A DNA stretch of 64,000 nucleotides from Falciphora oryzae (taxonomy: Eukaryota > Ascomycota > Sordariomycetes > Magnaporthales > Magnaporthaceae). The notes under the pieces were generated by a model. That model saw nothing but the letters and a program-made list of their open reading frames with translations. It did no database searches and was not told the origin of the DNA. Shown here piece after piece: positions 1 to 9,480 of the stretch. Positions within the stretch are counted from its first letter, which is position 1; each line of letters opens with the position of its first letter. Location of the stretch: NCBI GenBank assembly GCA_000733355.1, contig JNVV01000016.1:681978-745977 (forward strand), read 5' to 3'. A program made the position numbers and the translations under genes.

Positions 1-952
1 CTTGTTGGGTCTCGTCCTCGTCCTCGTCGTCGAACCATTCGTCGCAGTGCCGCCTGTCGATAGCCCTGAGGAACAGCGTTGGGCCACGCTCCTCGGGTTG
101 TTTCTTGCGCCGGGAACTGCTGCCTGAGCTCTTTCGCGACGCGCCATCCACGCTCCTTCCGCCTTTGCCGCTGGACCGGGACGGTTTTGCTCGCTCCTTG
201 GGGGCCACAATGACCTCTGCGCTGGGGGCGATTTTGGCGAATGGCATATCGGCGCCGAGGGCGGGCACCAGAGAGGAGACCCTTACGCTAGCGGACGAGG
301 TGGGCGAGAGATGGAGGGCGAACAAGTGAGCGGCAGAGCCTGGGACGCCTCCCGGCGGGGCGTAGGCCGGGTTAGGCAGTGCGCGGACCTGGGAAATCAT
401 GTTGATTTCGAGGAAGTTGGCGTGCAGCTCGATCATCTCCCAATCTTCGGGGGTCAGCGGCTCGATGTGGACGGTGTGGGCAAGCGGGGGGTCGAGGTGA
501 ACGGAGGCAGCGACACGCTGGCCCTCGCGCAAGCCCAGTGTCGCCGCCAGCGTGGGGTCGATCTCAACGAGGGCCGCCTCCTGGTCGCGTCCACCAGCGT
601 GTGAGCCGCCGCCCTGTAGGATGCCGCTGCCGTCGCGGCTGACCGCCGGGGCAAGGCGTCGCTTGCTTGGCATGCCGGTCCAGCCGGCATAGACCGACTT
701 CTGGGCGCCGTCGTTTGCGCGATAGCTGAGTTCGACGATGACATTCTGAGCGGGCTGGGTGGTGTCTCGTGTTAGAGCGCGCTGTGTCTAGATCGCTGTC
801 GTATAGAGGGATTAGGAGAGGAAAGCGAAGCTCACAGTGTTGATGTTTGTCAGGAGGTTGACGAGGCTCGAGGGCAGGTTCACAAGACAATTCTTGAGAT
901 GGGACAGCGAAATTTCGGCATGCGCCGAGTTCGTGTTCTTTCGCAAAGACAT
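1..952 (-). CDS. PEX1: Peroxin-1 (AAA-ATPase of peroxisome biogenesis), 5' part only
   Basis: This is the N-terminal portion of PEX1; the rest lies beyond the left edge. PEX1 forms a hetero-hexameric AAA-ATPase with PEX6 that pulls ubiquitinated PEX5 receptor off the peroxisome membrane. Exon 1 is 952..836 and starts at the ATG at 952-950, giving MSLRKNTNSAHAEISL and then the family signature HLKNCLVNLPSSLVNLL. An 81-nt intron (835..755, GTGAGC...CACCCAG, branch CTAACAC) is followed by PAQNVIVELSYR. Exon 2 carries IEPLTPEDWEMIELHANFLE and ISQVRALPNPAYAP, both typical of the PEX1 N-terminal double-psi-barrel domain. The frame is open to base 1. The AAA domains are not in the window. A basic Ser/Lys-rich linker and an acidic DDEDEDE run lie near the edge. 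It is divergent from MCM7. The identity rests on recognised motifs and is firm. Confidence 0.9.
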
Positions 953-1615
953 TTTGCAATTGATATCCGAGCTGGTCGGTACTCAGACTCAGACAAAGAA
1001 TGGTGATTCTAGCACCCGGATCGAACACGGGTTTGCATCGGGCTCGTTGGATTCTGGTCCTTCGGGACCTTGATCGTGGATGGCAAGCGTCTTTCTAGTT
1101 CGTGCTGGGGTGTCACACCCATGCCACCACTACCCGTGCTAGCTTGAGCCGAGGCACCTGCAGCCGAGCCCGAGCCACTGGAGCTGGACAGGTCTGGGGC
1201 ACCTAGCAGGGGACGTGCCACCCAAACAGATCGCAAATGTGGGTGTATGGTGGGGGTAGCTTGTGGCTGCTGCTTGTTCCAGTTGGCTCGTGCTCAATTT
1301 TTCCATTGAAAACGCGAGACGAACGACGCGTCTAATCCACCCCTGAATCGCGTCACGCCCCTGCCAACCGCCCGATTTCCCAGCCACCGCCGGCTAGCGC
1401 CATTCTCAATCCCTGCCCGCCGTTCGTGGAGTCGCGAAACTGAAGCCGCGCCGCAACCGCATCCCACCTCCAGCTAACAGCCCGCCGAACGCCCGGAGCG
1501 AGCGCACGACGGCAACGCGGAACGATTGAATTGGCGGATTGTTTACTTGCAGCTTTCTGGACCTCTATCGAATTACACGCCGTGAGGATTCGCGAGCCCG
1601 GCGGCACCAGCAATC
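953..1615. promoter_or_regulatory. Shared divergent promoter region PEX1/MCM7
   Basis: These 663 bp separate the PEX1 and MCM7 start codons, so they must hold both promoters. Seen in the sequence: an MluI cell-cycle box ACGCGT at 1326-1331 and a Swi4-box-like CGCGAAA at 1433-1439, 285 and 177 bp upstream of the MCM7 ATG. In budding yeast such sites recruit MBF/SBF and drive G1/S expression of MCM genes; here this is inference. The hexamer also occurs elsewhere in the window by chance. No clear TATA box was seen. Confidence 0.45.
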
Positions 1616-4291
1616 ATGGCGCTTCTTACATACCGGGCGCCGGTGAGCTACACATCGCAACTGAGTACGTGCCGTTGGCGCATAGCCGAGAGAAGGGGAA
1701 CTGAGCTGCAGAGGGGATAAAGAGAACTAACCAGATGGTGGTATGTGCAGCCGGCTTCGAGAACTTTTTGCAAGAGTTCAAGACCTCGCCCGAGCAAGCC
1801 ATCACGCAGGGTCTTGGCGATATCGCGATCGGCGATGACGACCTCAGCGACGACTACGATTTCATGGATGAGGACGATGAGGCCGCTCAGCGCAGGCAGC
1901 AGGAGCGGGCGCGGCAAAAGGGCCCCCGCTACAAGTACAAGGAAATGCTGCGCGAGCTGGCCGACAGGAAGATCGACGAGGTTGTGATAGACCTAGATGA
2001 TCTAGCTGCGGTAATTGCCCCGTTCACCTGCCGACTGCGACAGGCGGTGCTGACGCTGCCGGAATTTATAGTACGAACAAAATGTGGATGAGGGCCTCAA
2101 ACTGGTCGAATCGGTTGAGACAAACACAAAACACTACGTCGACATTGTGTCGCGGGCAGTCGACAAGATGATGCCGGAACCTAGCGCCGACGTCAGCTTC
2201 AAGGACGATGTCCTCGACGTCCTCATGGCTCGGAGGCAAGAGCGGAACCGTGCGCTGGCCCAGGCCGCTGAGGCGCAGAACAACCAATCTCTGTTGGATG
2301 ATAAGTTCCCCGCAGAGCTGGTGCGCCGGTACACGCTCGTCTTCAAGCCGCGGACCTCGACGGCCGAGAACCCCGTCAAGGCGCTTGCGGTCCGTCAGGT
2401 GCGGGGCGACCATCTCGGCCACCTGATCACCATCAGGGGCATCGTGACGCGGGTGTCGGACGTCAAACCCATCGCCCAAGTCAGCGCGTACACGTGCGAC
2501 CGTTGCGGCTGCGAGATCTTCCAGCCCGTCAACGACAAGCAGTACTCCCCGCTCACCTCTTGCCCGTCCCAAGACTGCAAGGACAACCAGTCCCAGGGCC
2601 AGCTGCACCCGTCTTCCAGGGCCTCCAAATTCCTGCCCTTCCAGGAGGTCAAGGTTCAGGAGATGGCGGAGCAGGTGCCCATCGGCCAGATTCCCAGGAC
2701 ACTGACCGTTCTGTGCTACGGCTCGCTGGTTCGGAAGGTCAATCCCGGTGACGTCGCCGATATCGCAGGCATCTTCTTGCCTACCCCCTACACGGGCTTC
2801 AAGGCCATGCGCGCCGGTCTGCTCACTGATACCTACCTTGAGGCGCACCACATCACCCAGCACAAGAAGGCGTACGATGAGATGGCCATCGACACCAGGC
2901 TCGTCCGCAAGATCGACCAGTTCAGGGTGTCGGGTCACATCTACGAGTATCTGGCCAAGTCCATCGCCCCCGAGATCTTCGGTCACCTGGACGTGAAAAA
3001 GGCTCTCCTGCTTCTGCTCGTCGGCGGTGTCACTAAGCAGATGGGCGACGGCATGAAGATCCGTGGTGACATCAACATCTGCTTGATGGGTGATCCCGGT
3101 GTGGCCAAGTCCCAGCTGTTGAAATACATCTCCAAGGTCGCTCCTCGAGGCGTGTACACCTCTGGCCGGGGTAGCAGTGGTGTCGGTCTGACGGCCGCCG
3201 TCATGCGTGATCCCGTAACCGACGAGATGGTTCTGGAGGGTGGTGCCCTGGTCCTGGCCGACAACGGTATCTGCTGCATCGACGAGTTCGACAAGATGGA
3301 CGAGAACGACCGCACGGCGATCCACGAAGTCATGGAGCAGCAGACCATCAGCATCAGCAAGGCTGGCATCTCGACCAGCCTGAACGCGCGCACGTCGATC
3401 CTGGCGGCCGCCAACCCGGTGTATGGGCGCTACAACCCGCGCATCTCGCCCGTGGAGAACATCAACCTCCCCGCGGCGCTCCTCTCGCGTTTCGACATCA
3501 TGTTCCTGCTCCTCGACACGCCGACGCGCGACACGGACGCGCAGCTCGCTAAGCACGTCGCCTACGTCCACATGCACAGCAAGCACCCGGACCTGGCGTC
3601 GGGCGGCATCGACGGCGTCATCTTCACCCCGCACGAGATGCGCAGCTACGTGGCCGAGGCGCGCACCTACCGCCCCACCGTGCCCGAGTCCGTGTCCGAG
3701 TACCTAATCAAGACGTACGCGCGCATGCGCGACGCCCAGCGCCGCGCCGAGAAGCAGGGCAAGCAGTTCACACACACGACGCCCCGCACGCTGCTCGGCG
3801 TCGTCCGCCTGGCCCAGGCCCTGGCGCGCCTGCGCTTCGCCTCGTCCGTCAGCCAGGACGACGTCGACGAGGCCCTGCGGCTCGTCGAGGCCTCCAAGGC
3901 GTCCCTCGACGTCGAGCAGGGCATCCGCAGCGGCCGGGGCCGCCTCAACGCCAGCTCCCGCATCTACAACCTTGTCAAGGCCCTCGCCGACACGGGCGCC
4001 TGCCGCGCCGACGACGCCGAGGAGGACGATGAGTTCGGCGTCGAGCTCAGCCTACGCCGCGTCCGCGAGCGCGTCCTTGCAAAGGGCTTCACCGAGGACC
4101 AGTGGAACGCCGCACTAGACGAGTACACCGAGCTGGATGTAAGTATATGAACCATTTTTCTCCCTTTGATGATGTAGCGCGGCTTGCTAACGTTGATATG
4201 ATGATTCCTACAGGTCTGGCAAACTGCTGGAAACGGCACGAGGCTAGTGTTTATCACGTCGAACAACGGCGAGGAAGAGGAGGAGTCGTGA
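1616..4291 (+). CDS. MCM7: DNA replication licensing factor MCM7
   Basis: MCM7 is a subunit of the MCM2-7 replicative helicase in the nucleus. Four exons are 1616..1664, 1751..2010, 2072..4138 and 4214..4291; the introns are 86, 61 and 75 nt. The model gives 817 aa, the usual fungal MCM7 length. Exon 1 must use the donor at 1665, because [20 protein letters not shown] then reads continuously and matches the family start. Seen in order: an acidic segment (residues about 40-60), a zinc-binding pair CDRC...CPSQDC (about 245-273), Walker A GDPGVAKS (443-450), Walker [13 protein letters not shown] (from 505) and the arginine finger SRFD (about 575). Text such as [20 protein letters not shown] separates MCM7 from its paralogues. 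The last exon encodes [15 protein letters not shown] and an acidic EEEEES tail. It is divergent from PEX1 and convergent with mS29. Confidence 0.97.
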
Positions 4292-4575
4292 GGTTGAAGG
4301 TCTTGGATGAGCGATGCAGGAAAGGGACAGCTGTGGCATCACAGCGTCCGTGGGTCGTGTGCCTGATCTTAGCACTTTGTTCTTGTTCATCGGCTATGCC
4401 TGGCTAGCTGAATACCCACGTCCTTTGGGAGTTCAGGTGTTGGTAAGACCCTTGTCTTTCGAGTTTTGAAATTTAGTCCATGATTTTAGCAAGGTAGCAG
4501 GGCAGCCGGCAAGGGGGTCAGCATTCCAGCGACTCAAAAGAGAGCAGTAAGAGTAATGATGATGATGATAGGCAT

Positions 4576-5011
4576 AGTAACGTGGTTCACCAGTGAGTGG
4601 GACAAACCAGCGAGTGGGACAGTTGGAAATCTCATACTAAACGCCGTTTTCGACATCCTTGCTAAATCGCCCAATTTGTATCCGAATTTGATGAAATTTT
4701 AAAATTAAGGTTTTAACTATATAGCCGATTTTATGTAATTATCTACAAATTTGTAACCCTAACCCGGGCGAGATATAAAAAAATGCGCTAATTTAACTCC
4801 TGCATTTTTAATATCTCACCCGGGTTAGGGTTACAAATTTGTAGATAATTACATAAAATCGGCTATATAGTTAAAACCTTAATTTTAAAATTTCATCAAA
4901 TTCGGATACAAATTGGGCGATTTAGCAAGGATGTCGAAAACGGCGTTTAGTATGAGATTTCCAACTGTCCCACTCGCTGGTTTGTCCCACTCACTGGTGA
5001 ACCACGTTACT
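4576..5011. mobile_element. Foldback/MITE-like palindromic element, 436 bp
   Basis: Bases 4576-4768 are identical, with no mismatch seen by eye, to the reverse complement of 4819-5011. The match continues with one transition (CGAG against TGAG) and one short-run length change to a central loop of about 15 nt near 4786-4801. Ends read AGTAACGTGGTTCACC... and ...GGTGAACCACGTTACT. A direct CAT flanks both ends (4573-4575 and 5012-5014), a possible 3-bp target duplication. The inner part is AT-rich, unlike the neighbourhood, and holds no reading frame. Each arm contains one CCCTAACCC telomere-like stretch. A non-autonomous DNA transposon is the simplest reading; the parent family is not recognised. 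Confidence 0.85.
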
Positions 5012-5234
5012 CATATCGTGATCAGCATTGCGCATGACTGAATCCGAGAAACCCATTCCTTTTTAACTTGTTATTTGTGAATTTTTTTTTATCATGTCTG
5101 CATCGGCAAGCAGGTCCCTCAGGGGTTTTGAATGGTAGTTTACAAGGCGAAGAGTACATGGCTGATGCCATTTATAAGCGTGAGCGGGACATCCAAGACC
5201 GGTCAAGCTTATAATACAGGCAACCCCCTTTCTT

Positions 5235-6795
5235 TTACATCCTCATGTTGAGCAGCAGAGCCCTCTCCACCTCCCCAATGATGCCGTTGCCGCTGACGGA
5301 CAAGACGTCGACGACCTTCTTCTCGTCGACGGCGGCGCGCAGCAGGCCACTGGCGGCCCAGTACTCCATCGCCACGCGGGTCTCGGTCCTGCTCAGGCCG
5401 CCGAGGCGGAGCAGGCCGACGTCGGCCAGGGCGGCCTCGACGCGCGAGTCGTAGGCGCGGCTGTAGGGGTCCTTCTCGGGCGGGGCCTCGCCGCGCTTGG
5501 CGGCCTCGAGCCTGGCCAGGGCCAGCTCCATGCTGAAGGACTTTGGCGAGTTGCCGAGGGTGGTGGCGGCGATGACGGCGCCGCCGGCGGGGAAAGGCAG
5601 GGCGGGCTGGTCGGGGGCCGCCGTCCTGCCGCCCGAGAGGGCGTCGACGAAGCGGCGGATCAGACCCAGGTCGTGCGAGTGGATCAGCTCAAAGGCCGGG
5701 GACCGGTAGTCGCTGGTGCGCATGATGTGGCCCAGGCCGTCGAGCGAGAACAGGATGGGCCTGCGGTCCGGGGCCGGGGTCGGCAGCTCGGCCCACAGAG
5801 CCCGGAGGACGGGCCAGGCCTGGTCGGCCTCCCTGGCTGACGAGACGAGGTCTGCGAGCGTGGAGCTGTGGGGGACCAGGTCAGTCGAGACGTCGCCGTG
5901 CTTGGAGAACATGGTCATTCTCCGCAGCACGTGCTCGCTTGTCTTGAGGAGCCGGCGCAGCATTTTGAAGGCGTAGACGTGCTGCATGTACTGCGTCGGC
6001 TGCGTGCCCGGTATGGGCGCGTATTCAGTGCATGCCGTCGTAAGCTCCTGGGCTGTTGCGCAGACGGGAGCCAAAGTCAGCTACATTCCCCAACGCCACT
6101 GGCATGCACATGTCGGCAGCAGTCCAGCAGCCTCACTGACCTTCCGGGATATGGAACACGATCCAGTCGTCGAGGAAGGCCTTAGATAGGGCCTGCAGAA
6201 GTAGCGTGCTCTTGCCCGAGATCTTGTCGCCGTTGATAACAAGCCGCAGAGTCTCTTTTTTATCGACCGCCTGCTGCATCCTGCGCCCGAGCTCGACCGT
6301 CTCTTTGCGGACGAGGATGTGTGGCGCGTGGAAGAGCCCCCAGTTCTGGGTGGGCTTGAAGGCCTCGACGGCCCGCAGCTGGTCTACCAGGGTATCGGGC
6401 AGGGCGCGGATGGTGGCAACGCTCGCCTCATCGGTCAGGCTGGCGCCGGTCAGCGGCTCGAGGCCCTCGACGGGGAGGGCGTTGTTATTGCTGAGCTGGA
6501 TGCGTTTCCGGAACGCCTTCCTCTCGCCGGGCAGCGGGGACTTGGCTGGCGGCTTGACGGCCTTCTTCCTCATCCTGAAGGTCGGCGCCTTCTTGATTTG
6601 GTGGTTTGGGTTTCCGACCCTTTCGGGGGCCGCATTGAGGGTTGCGCTGGTCGAGAAGAGCACACTCGTCGTCGTCGTCGTCGTCGGCGCCAGCCCCGGC
6701 GGTTTTGCTGCCACGGCGGCGGCCACACGACCGGGGGCTGTGAGTGCCGTCGAGGGCTTCAGCAGGAGGCACCTCCAGCAGTTTGGCGTGGCCAT
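5235..6795 (-). CDS. RSM23: Mitochondrial small-subunit ribosomal protein mS29 (DAP3/Rsm23 family)
   Basis: This is a GTP-binding-fold protein of the mitochondrial 37S ribosomal subunit, homologous to human DAP3 and yeast Rsm23. Exons are 6795..6141 and 6052..5235 with an 88-nt intron (GTCAGT...CAACAG). The junction restores IPEAQELTTACTEYAPIPGT, a conserved segment. The model gives 490 aa. The start is the ATG at 6795; upstream in-frame sequence has only a TTG. The N-terminus is rich in Ala, Thr, Arg and Lys with few acids, as expected of a matrix-targeting presequence. The P-loop GDKISGKST is present, followed by LLQALSKAFLDDWIVFHIPE. The C-terminal half has LFSLDGLGHIM and RTETRVAMEYWAASGLL. 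It converges on MCM7 with the palindromic element between them, and is divergent from RRS1. Confidence 0.93.
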
Positions 6796-7184
6796 TGTTC
6801 CGGTCTGCGAGGCTAGCAATGGCCGGCTGCTGTCGTAGAAGGCCCTGACCGAGGGGATTGGTGGGTTATACCGTCGTCTGCTCGCTGGCCCGCATCAAGA
6901 AAATCGTCGTTCCGCGGCATTGAAAAAATGCTGGCCTGAGCTTCCTTTCCCCCCTGCGCCTGAGCGGGGCCGTTTCTTTGCACGACAGGCACAGTCTGCC
7001 AATCAGGGCTCCCAGATAAGACCTCCGCAATTGAGCGATAGCAGGGGGCGGTTAAATTTCAAAAAAAGAATAGCTGAGAGGCTTCCCCGGTTCATCACCA
7101 TCGGCGGGGGATTTTTTTTTTTTTGCGACAGCACCACTCTGAACCAGAAGCCGTGTTGGAGTCGAAGACATTTCACAAGCAAAA
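6796..7184. promoter_or_regulatory. Bidirectional promoter mS29/RRS1
   Basis: Only 389 bp separate the start codons of mS29 (minus) and RRS1 (plus). A T12 tract lies at about 7112-7123, about 60 bp before the RRS1 ATG; dA:dT tracts exclude nucleosomes in fungal promoters. No TATA box was seen. The arrangement would let one promoter serve a mitochondrial ribosomal protein and a cytosolic ribosome-assembly factor. Confidence 0.45.
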
Positions 7185-7874
7185 ATGGCAGCCCCCGAAT
7201 TAAGAACGAAGTTGGCAGTCGCAGTCGAGAAGCCCACTCCCTACAACTTTGACCTCGGTAAGCGCCAGTCCGGTCGCCCCTGCGCTTCGGAGCCATCCCG
7301 CTTCTGCGCCAGCTCTCATGCGCCGCCTCCAATTCCTTCTCTAACTAAAAGTTCCCCAGGTCTACTACTCGCCAACGACCCCAACCCGGTAGAGCTCGAC
7401 CGCGCCGACCTCGAGGGTTCGCTGCGCGCCATCGCCCGGGACGGCGCGCAGGCCCTAGTGAACCAGCTCCTGACGGCGTGCCCGATTCAGTCCACGCCCT
7501 CGGGCGTGCTGCTCTCCCTCCCTCCGCAGCAGACGCCCCTCCCACGTGAGAAGCCGGTGCCCGCGGCCAAGGAGCCGACCAAGTGGGAGCGGTTCGCGGC
7601 CAAGAAGGGCATCAAGCCCAAGACGCGCGAGCAGCGCCGCAACGTCCAGTACAACGAGGAGAAGGGCGAGTGGGAGCGCAAGTGGGGGTACAAGGGCGCC
7701 AACAAGCAGCTCGAGAAAGACTGGATCGTCGAGGTCGACCCGGCAAAGGAGGCCAAGCTCGCGGAGGGCGAGACCATCAGGGGCGCCTCGAGGAGGGAGC
7801 GCGTCGAGCGCCAGAAGCGCAACGAGAGGAAGATGCGCAAGAACGAGCGGGACGCCGCGCAGAAGAGGAAATGA
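7185..7874 (+). CDS. RRS1: Ribosome biogenesis regulatory protein RRS1
   Basis: RRS1 works with RPF2 to load the 5S RNP (5S rRNA, uL18, uL5) into pre-60S particles in the nucleolus. Exons are 7185..7257 and 7360..7874, split by a 102-nt intron (GTAAGC...CCCCAG, branch CTAAC). The spliced N-terminus reads KPTPYNFDLGLLLANDPNP, the family hallmark. The product is 195 aa, close to the usual fungal size. Other seen features: LPREKPVPAAKEPTKWERFA, KGIKPKTREQR and WKYG-like KWGYKGANK, followed by a strongly basic C-terminal tail (residues about 165-195) likely to bind RNA and to act as a nucleolar signal. It starts 389 bp from mS29 on the other strand. Confidence 0.95.
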   Translation: MAAPELRTKLAVAVEKPTPYNFDLGKRQSGRPCASEPSRFCASSHAPPPIPSLTKSSPGLLLANDPNPVELDRADLEGSLRAIARDGAQALVNQLLTACPIQSTPSGVLLSLPPQQTPLPREKPVPAAKEPTKWERFAAKKGIKPKTREQRRNVQYNEEKGEWERKWGYKGANKQLEKDWIVEVDPAKEAKLAEGETIRGASRRERVERQKRNERKMRKNERDAAQKRK

Positions 7875-9480
7875 TCATCATCGACCGATCCCCTCATCTG
7901 TGTGTCATATTTCTTCTCGTTCCTGTTGTCACGCTGATCAGGCCGCCACGCATCGGTTGCGTAATATTCGCGGCCCTCGCTTTTCAGATGGGCTTCTTCA
8001 CGGTATTCCTGTGGTGTCTGGCGTTTGGAGGGGTTCATGCATAATCCAATATAGATCTATTCCCGGCAGCGTTCGTCCGTGTCTATTATCACGAGGCATC
8101 AGCGGTTTTGTATAAATTGTCACTTGGAATCTGGGCCAACGGCACCACGTCCCCCAAATTAAAGCCCGCGGTCCGTTTAAACCGCACAGCCGCGTTAGTT
8201 AGAACACCCAAAAACTCATAGTTGATACCCCTAAGTTATCTTCTTTAGGATACGAGGAAACTGGAAGGGTGCGGGAAATAGGAAAGGATACAGGAAACAG
8301 GAAAGTAGCCAGGGGACGGGAAAGGATATAGGAGACAGGAAAGGAGACCTACAGGATAAGTCCGGGTAAGGGGGGTTCCAATTAGCGTTGTCGGAACCGC
8401 GGATTTTTCTTTGGGCGCCGTGGGCACCCATGGCACAGTGAGGTATCCAATAATCTTCTGTTGATGCTAGATTCGTACACTGGCCCAAGCTGATACGACG
8501 GCCCGTCTCCCTTTGCTACCTAAGGTACAATAAAACCCTTGACCCCACTTGTTTCCTGAGACAGTGCATCTCGCCCTGTTGGTGACTTTCTCAAAAGACT
8601 CGGGAGCACCACAAGCATCTGTTTCCCAAGAGAAAAGTCCATGTGGATGGCTGGAGCAAACGAGAGGCAATGCCAACACAACAGCGCGCCATAGATGAGA
8701 CGCAAGGCAATTAGCTAGGAAGGGTAAGGTTCGTAAGATAATATGGTATAATTCCATCGTGCGCCGAGCTGCGTCAGAGGTATTCAAACCCGAGAACCTG
8801 GAAGCTCCAAGCCGAAATTGCAAAAATCGAAGGAAGCCGAACAGATGAAATAAAAGCTAGAACAAAGAACACGAGTGAAGTTTAAGGACAAAAAGGAAAA
8901 AGCCTGTCCATGCCCTGTGTTTTCATGCGTCTGGAAAACGAATGATGAGACCGTCGCGGAATGCCGAAGGGGTATAACAAAAGTCCGAAGCCGGGAGGTC
9001 CGTTCGTGAAGAGAGAACAATAATAGAGCATTTGCTGCAGGAAAAGAAGAGCGAGACAACAAGAAGAAGAAAAATGACAAAGGCCCCCCAAACCAGAATT
9101 CTATCACCGTTGTTGTATGGGTACCCGAACAAGGGTACTGCGCCCCAGGATCGCCAAGAATCTTGGACTTGTAGTAGTAGTTATTGTGGTAGTAGTGGGA
9201 GAGGGATGAGTGGGTTTGCTCTGCAAGACACGACATCCGCACGCAGGGTGATATCAAGTCGTAAAAGGCGTCGTCGGCCGTCAGAATTTCGGGTGTAGGG
9301 TGTATTTTGTTTCTGCAGATGATGGGATTGCAGAGACGGGACGGTGGCGTAGCAATACTTGGCCTGGCCCGGAGCGTACCGTTTTCAACCCTGGGCTGTT
9401 GGAAATCCTTGCCTCGAGTGCTCTGCACTGATGACGTCCCATTTCGCTCGTCCACGCGTAGCTCCGCACAATAGACGGTA
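7875..9480. other. Intergenic stretch between converging RRS1 and RhoGAP genes
   Basis: About 1.6 kb lie between two convergent 3' ends, more than two fungal 3' UTRs need. Open frames here have no recognisable protein and look like chance. The only structure seen is the purine-rich imperfect repeat at about 8279-8345. Confidence 0.5.
8279..8345. repeat. Purine-rich imperfect direct repeat
   Basis: Two copies of a unit close to GGAAAGGATAYAGGARACAG occur at about 8280 and 8319, spaced about 39 bp apart, inside a wider strand-asymmetric run of GGAAA and GGGAAA words (8255-8350). It lies in the convergent 3' region between RRS1 and the RhoGAP gene. Function unknown; it may be a decayed minisatellite. 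Confidence 0.6.

Noticed and set aside
2066..3634. 522-codon open frame on the minus strand
   Set aside because: It lies antisense to MCM7 exon 3; its Arg/Val/Asp-rich text is the mirror of GC-rich codons, and MCM7 is certain.
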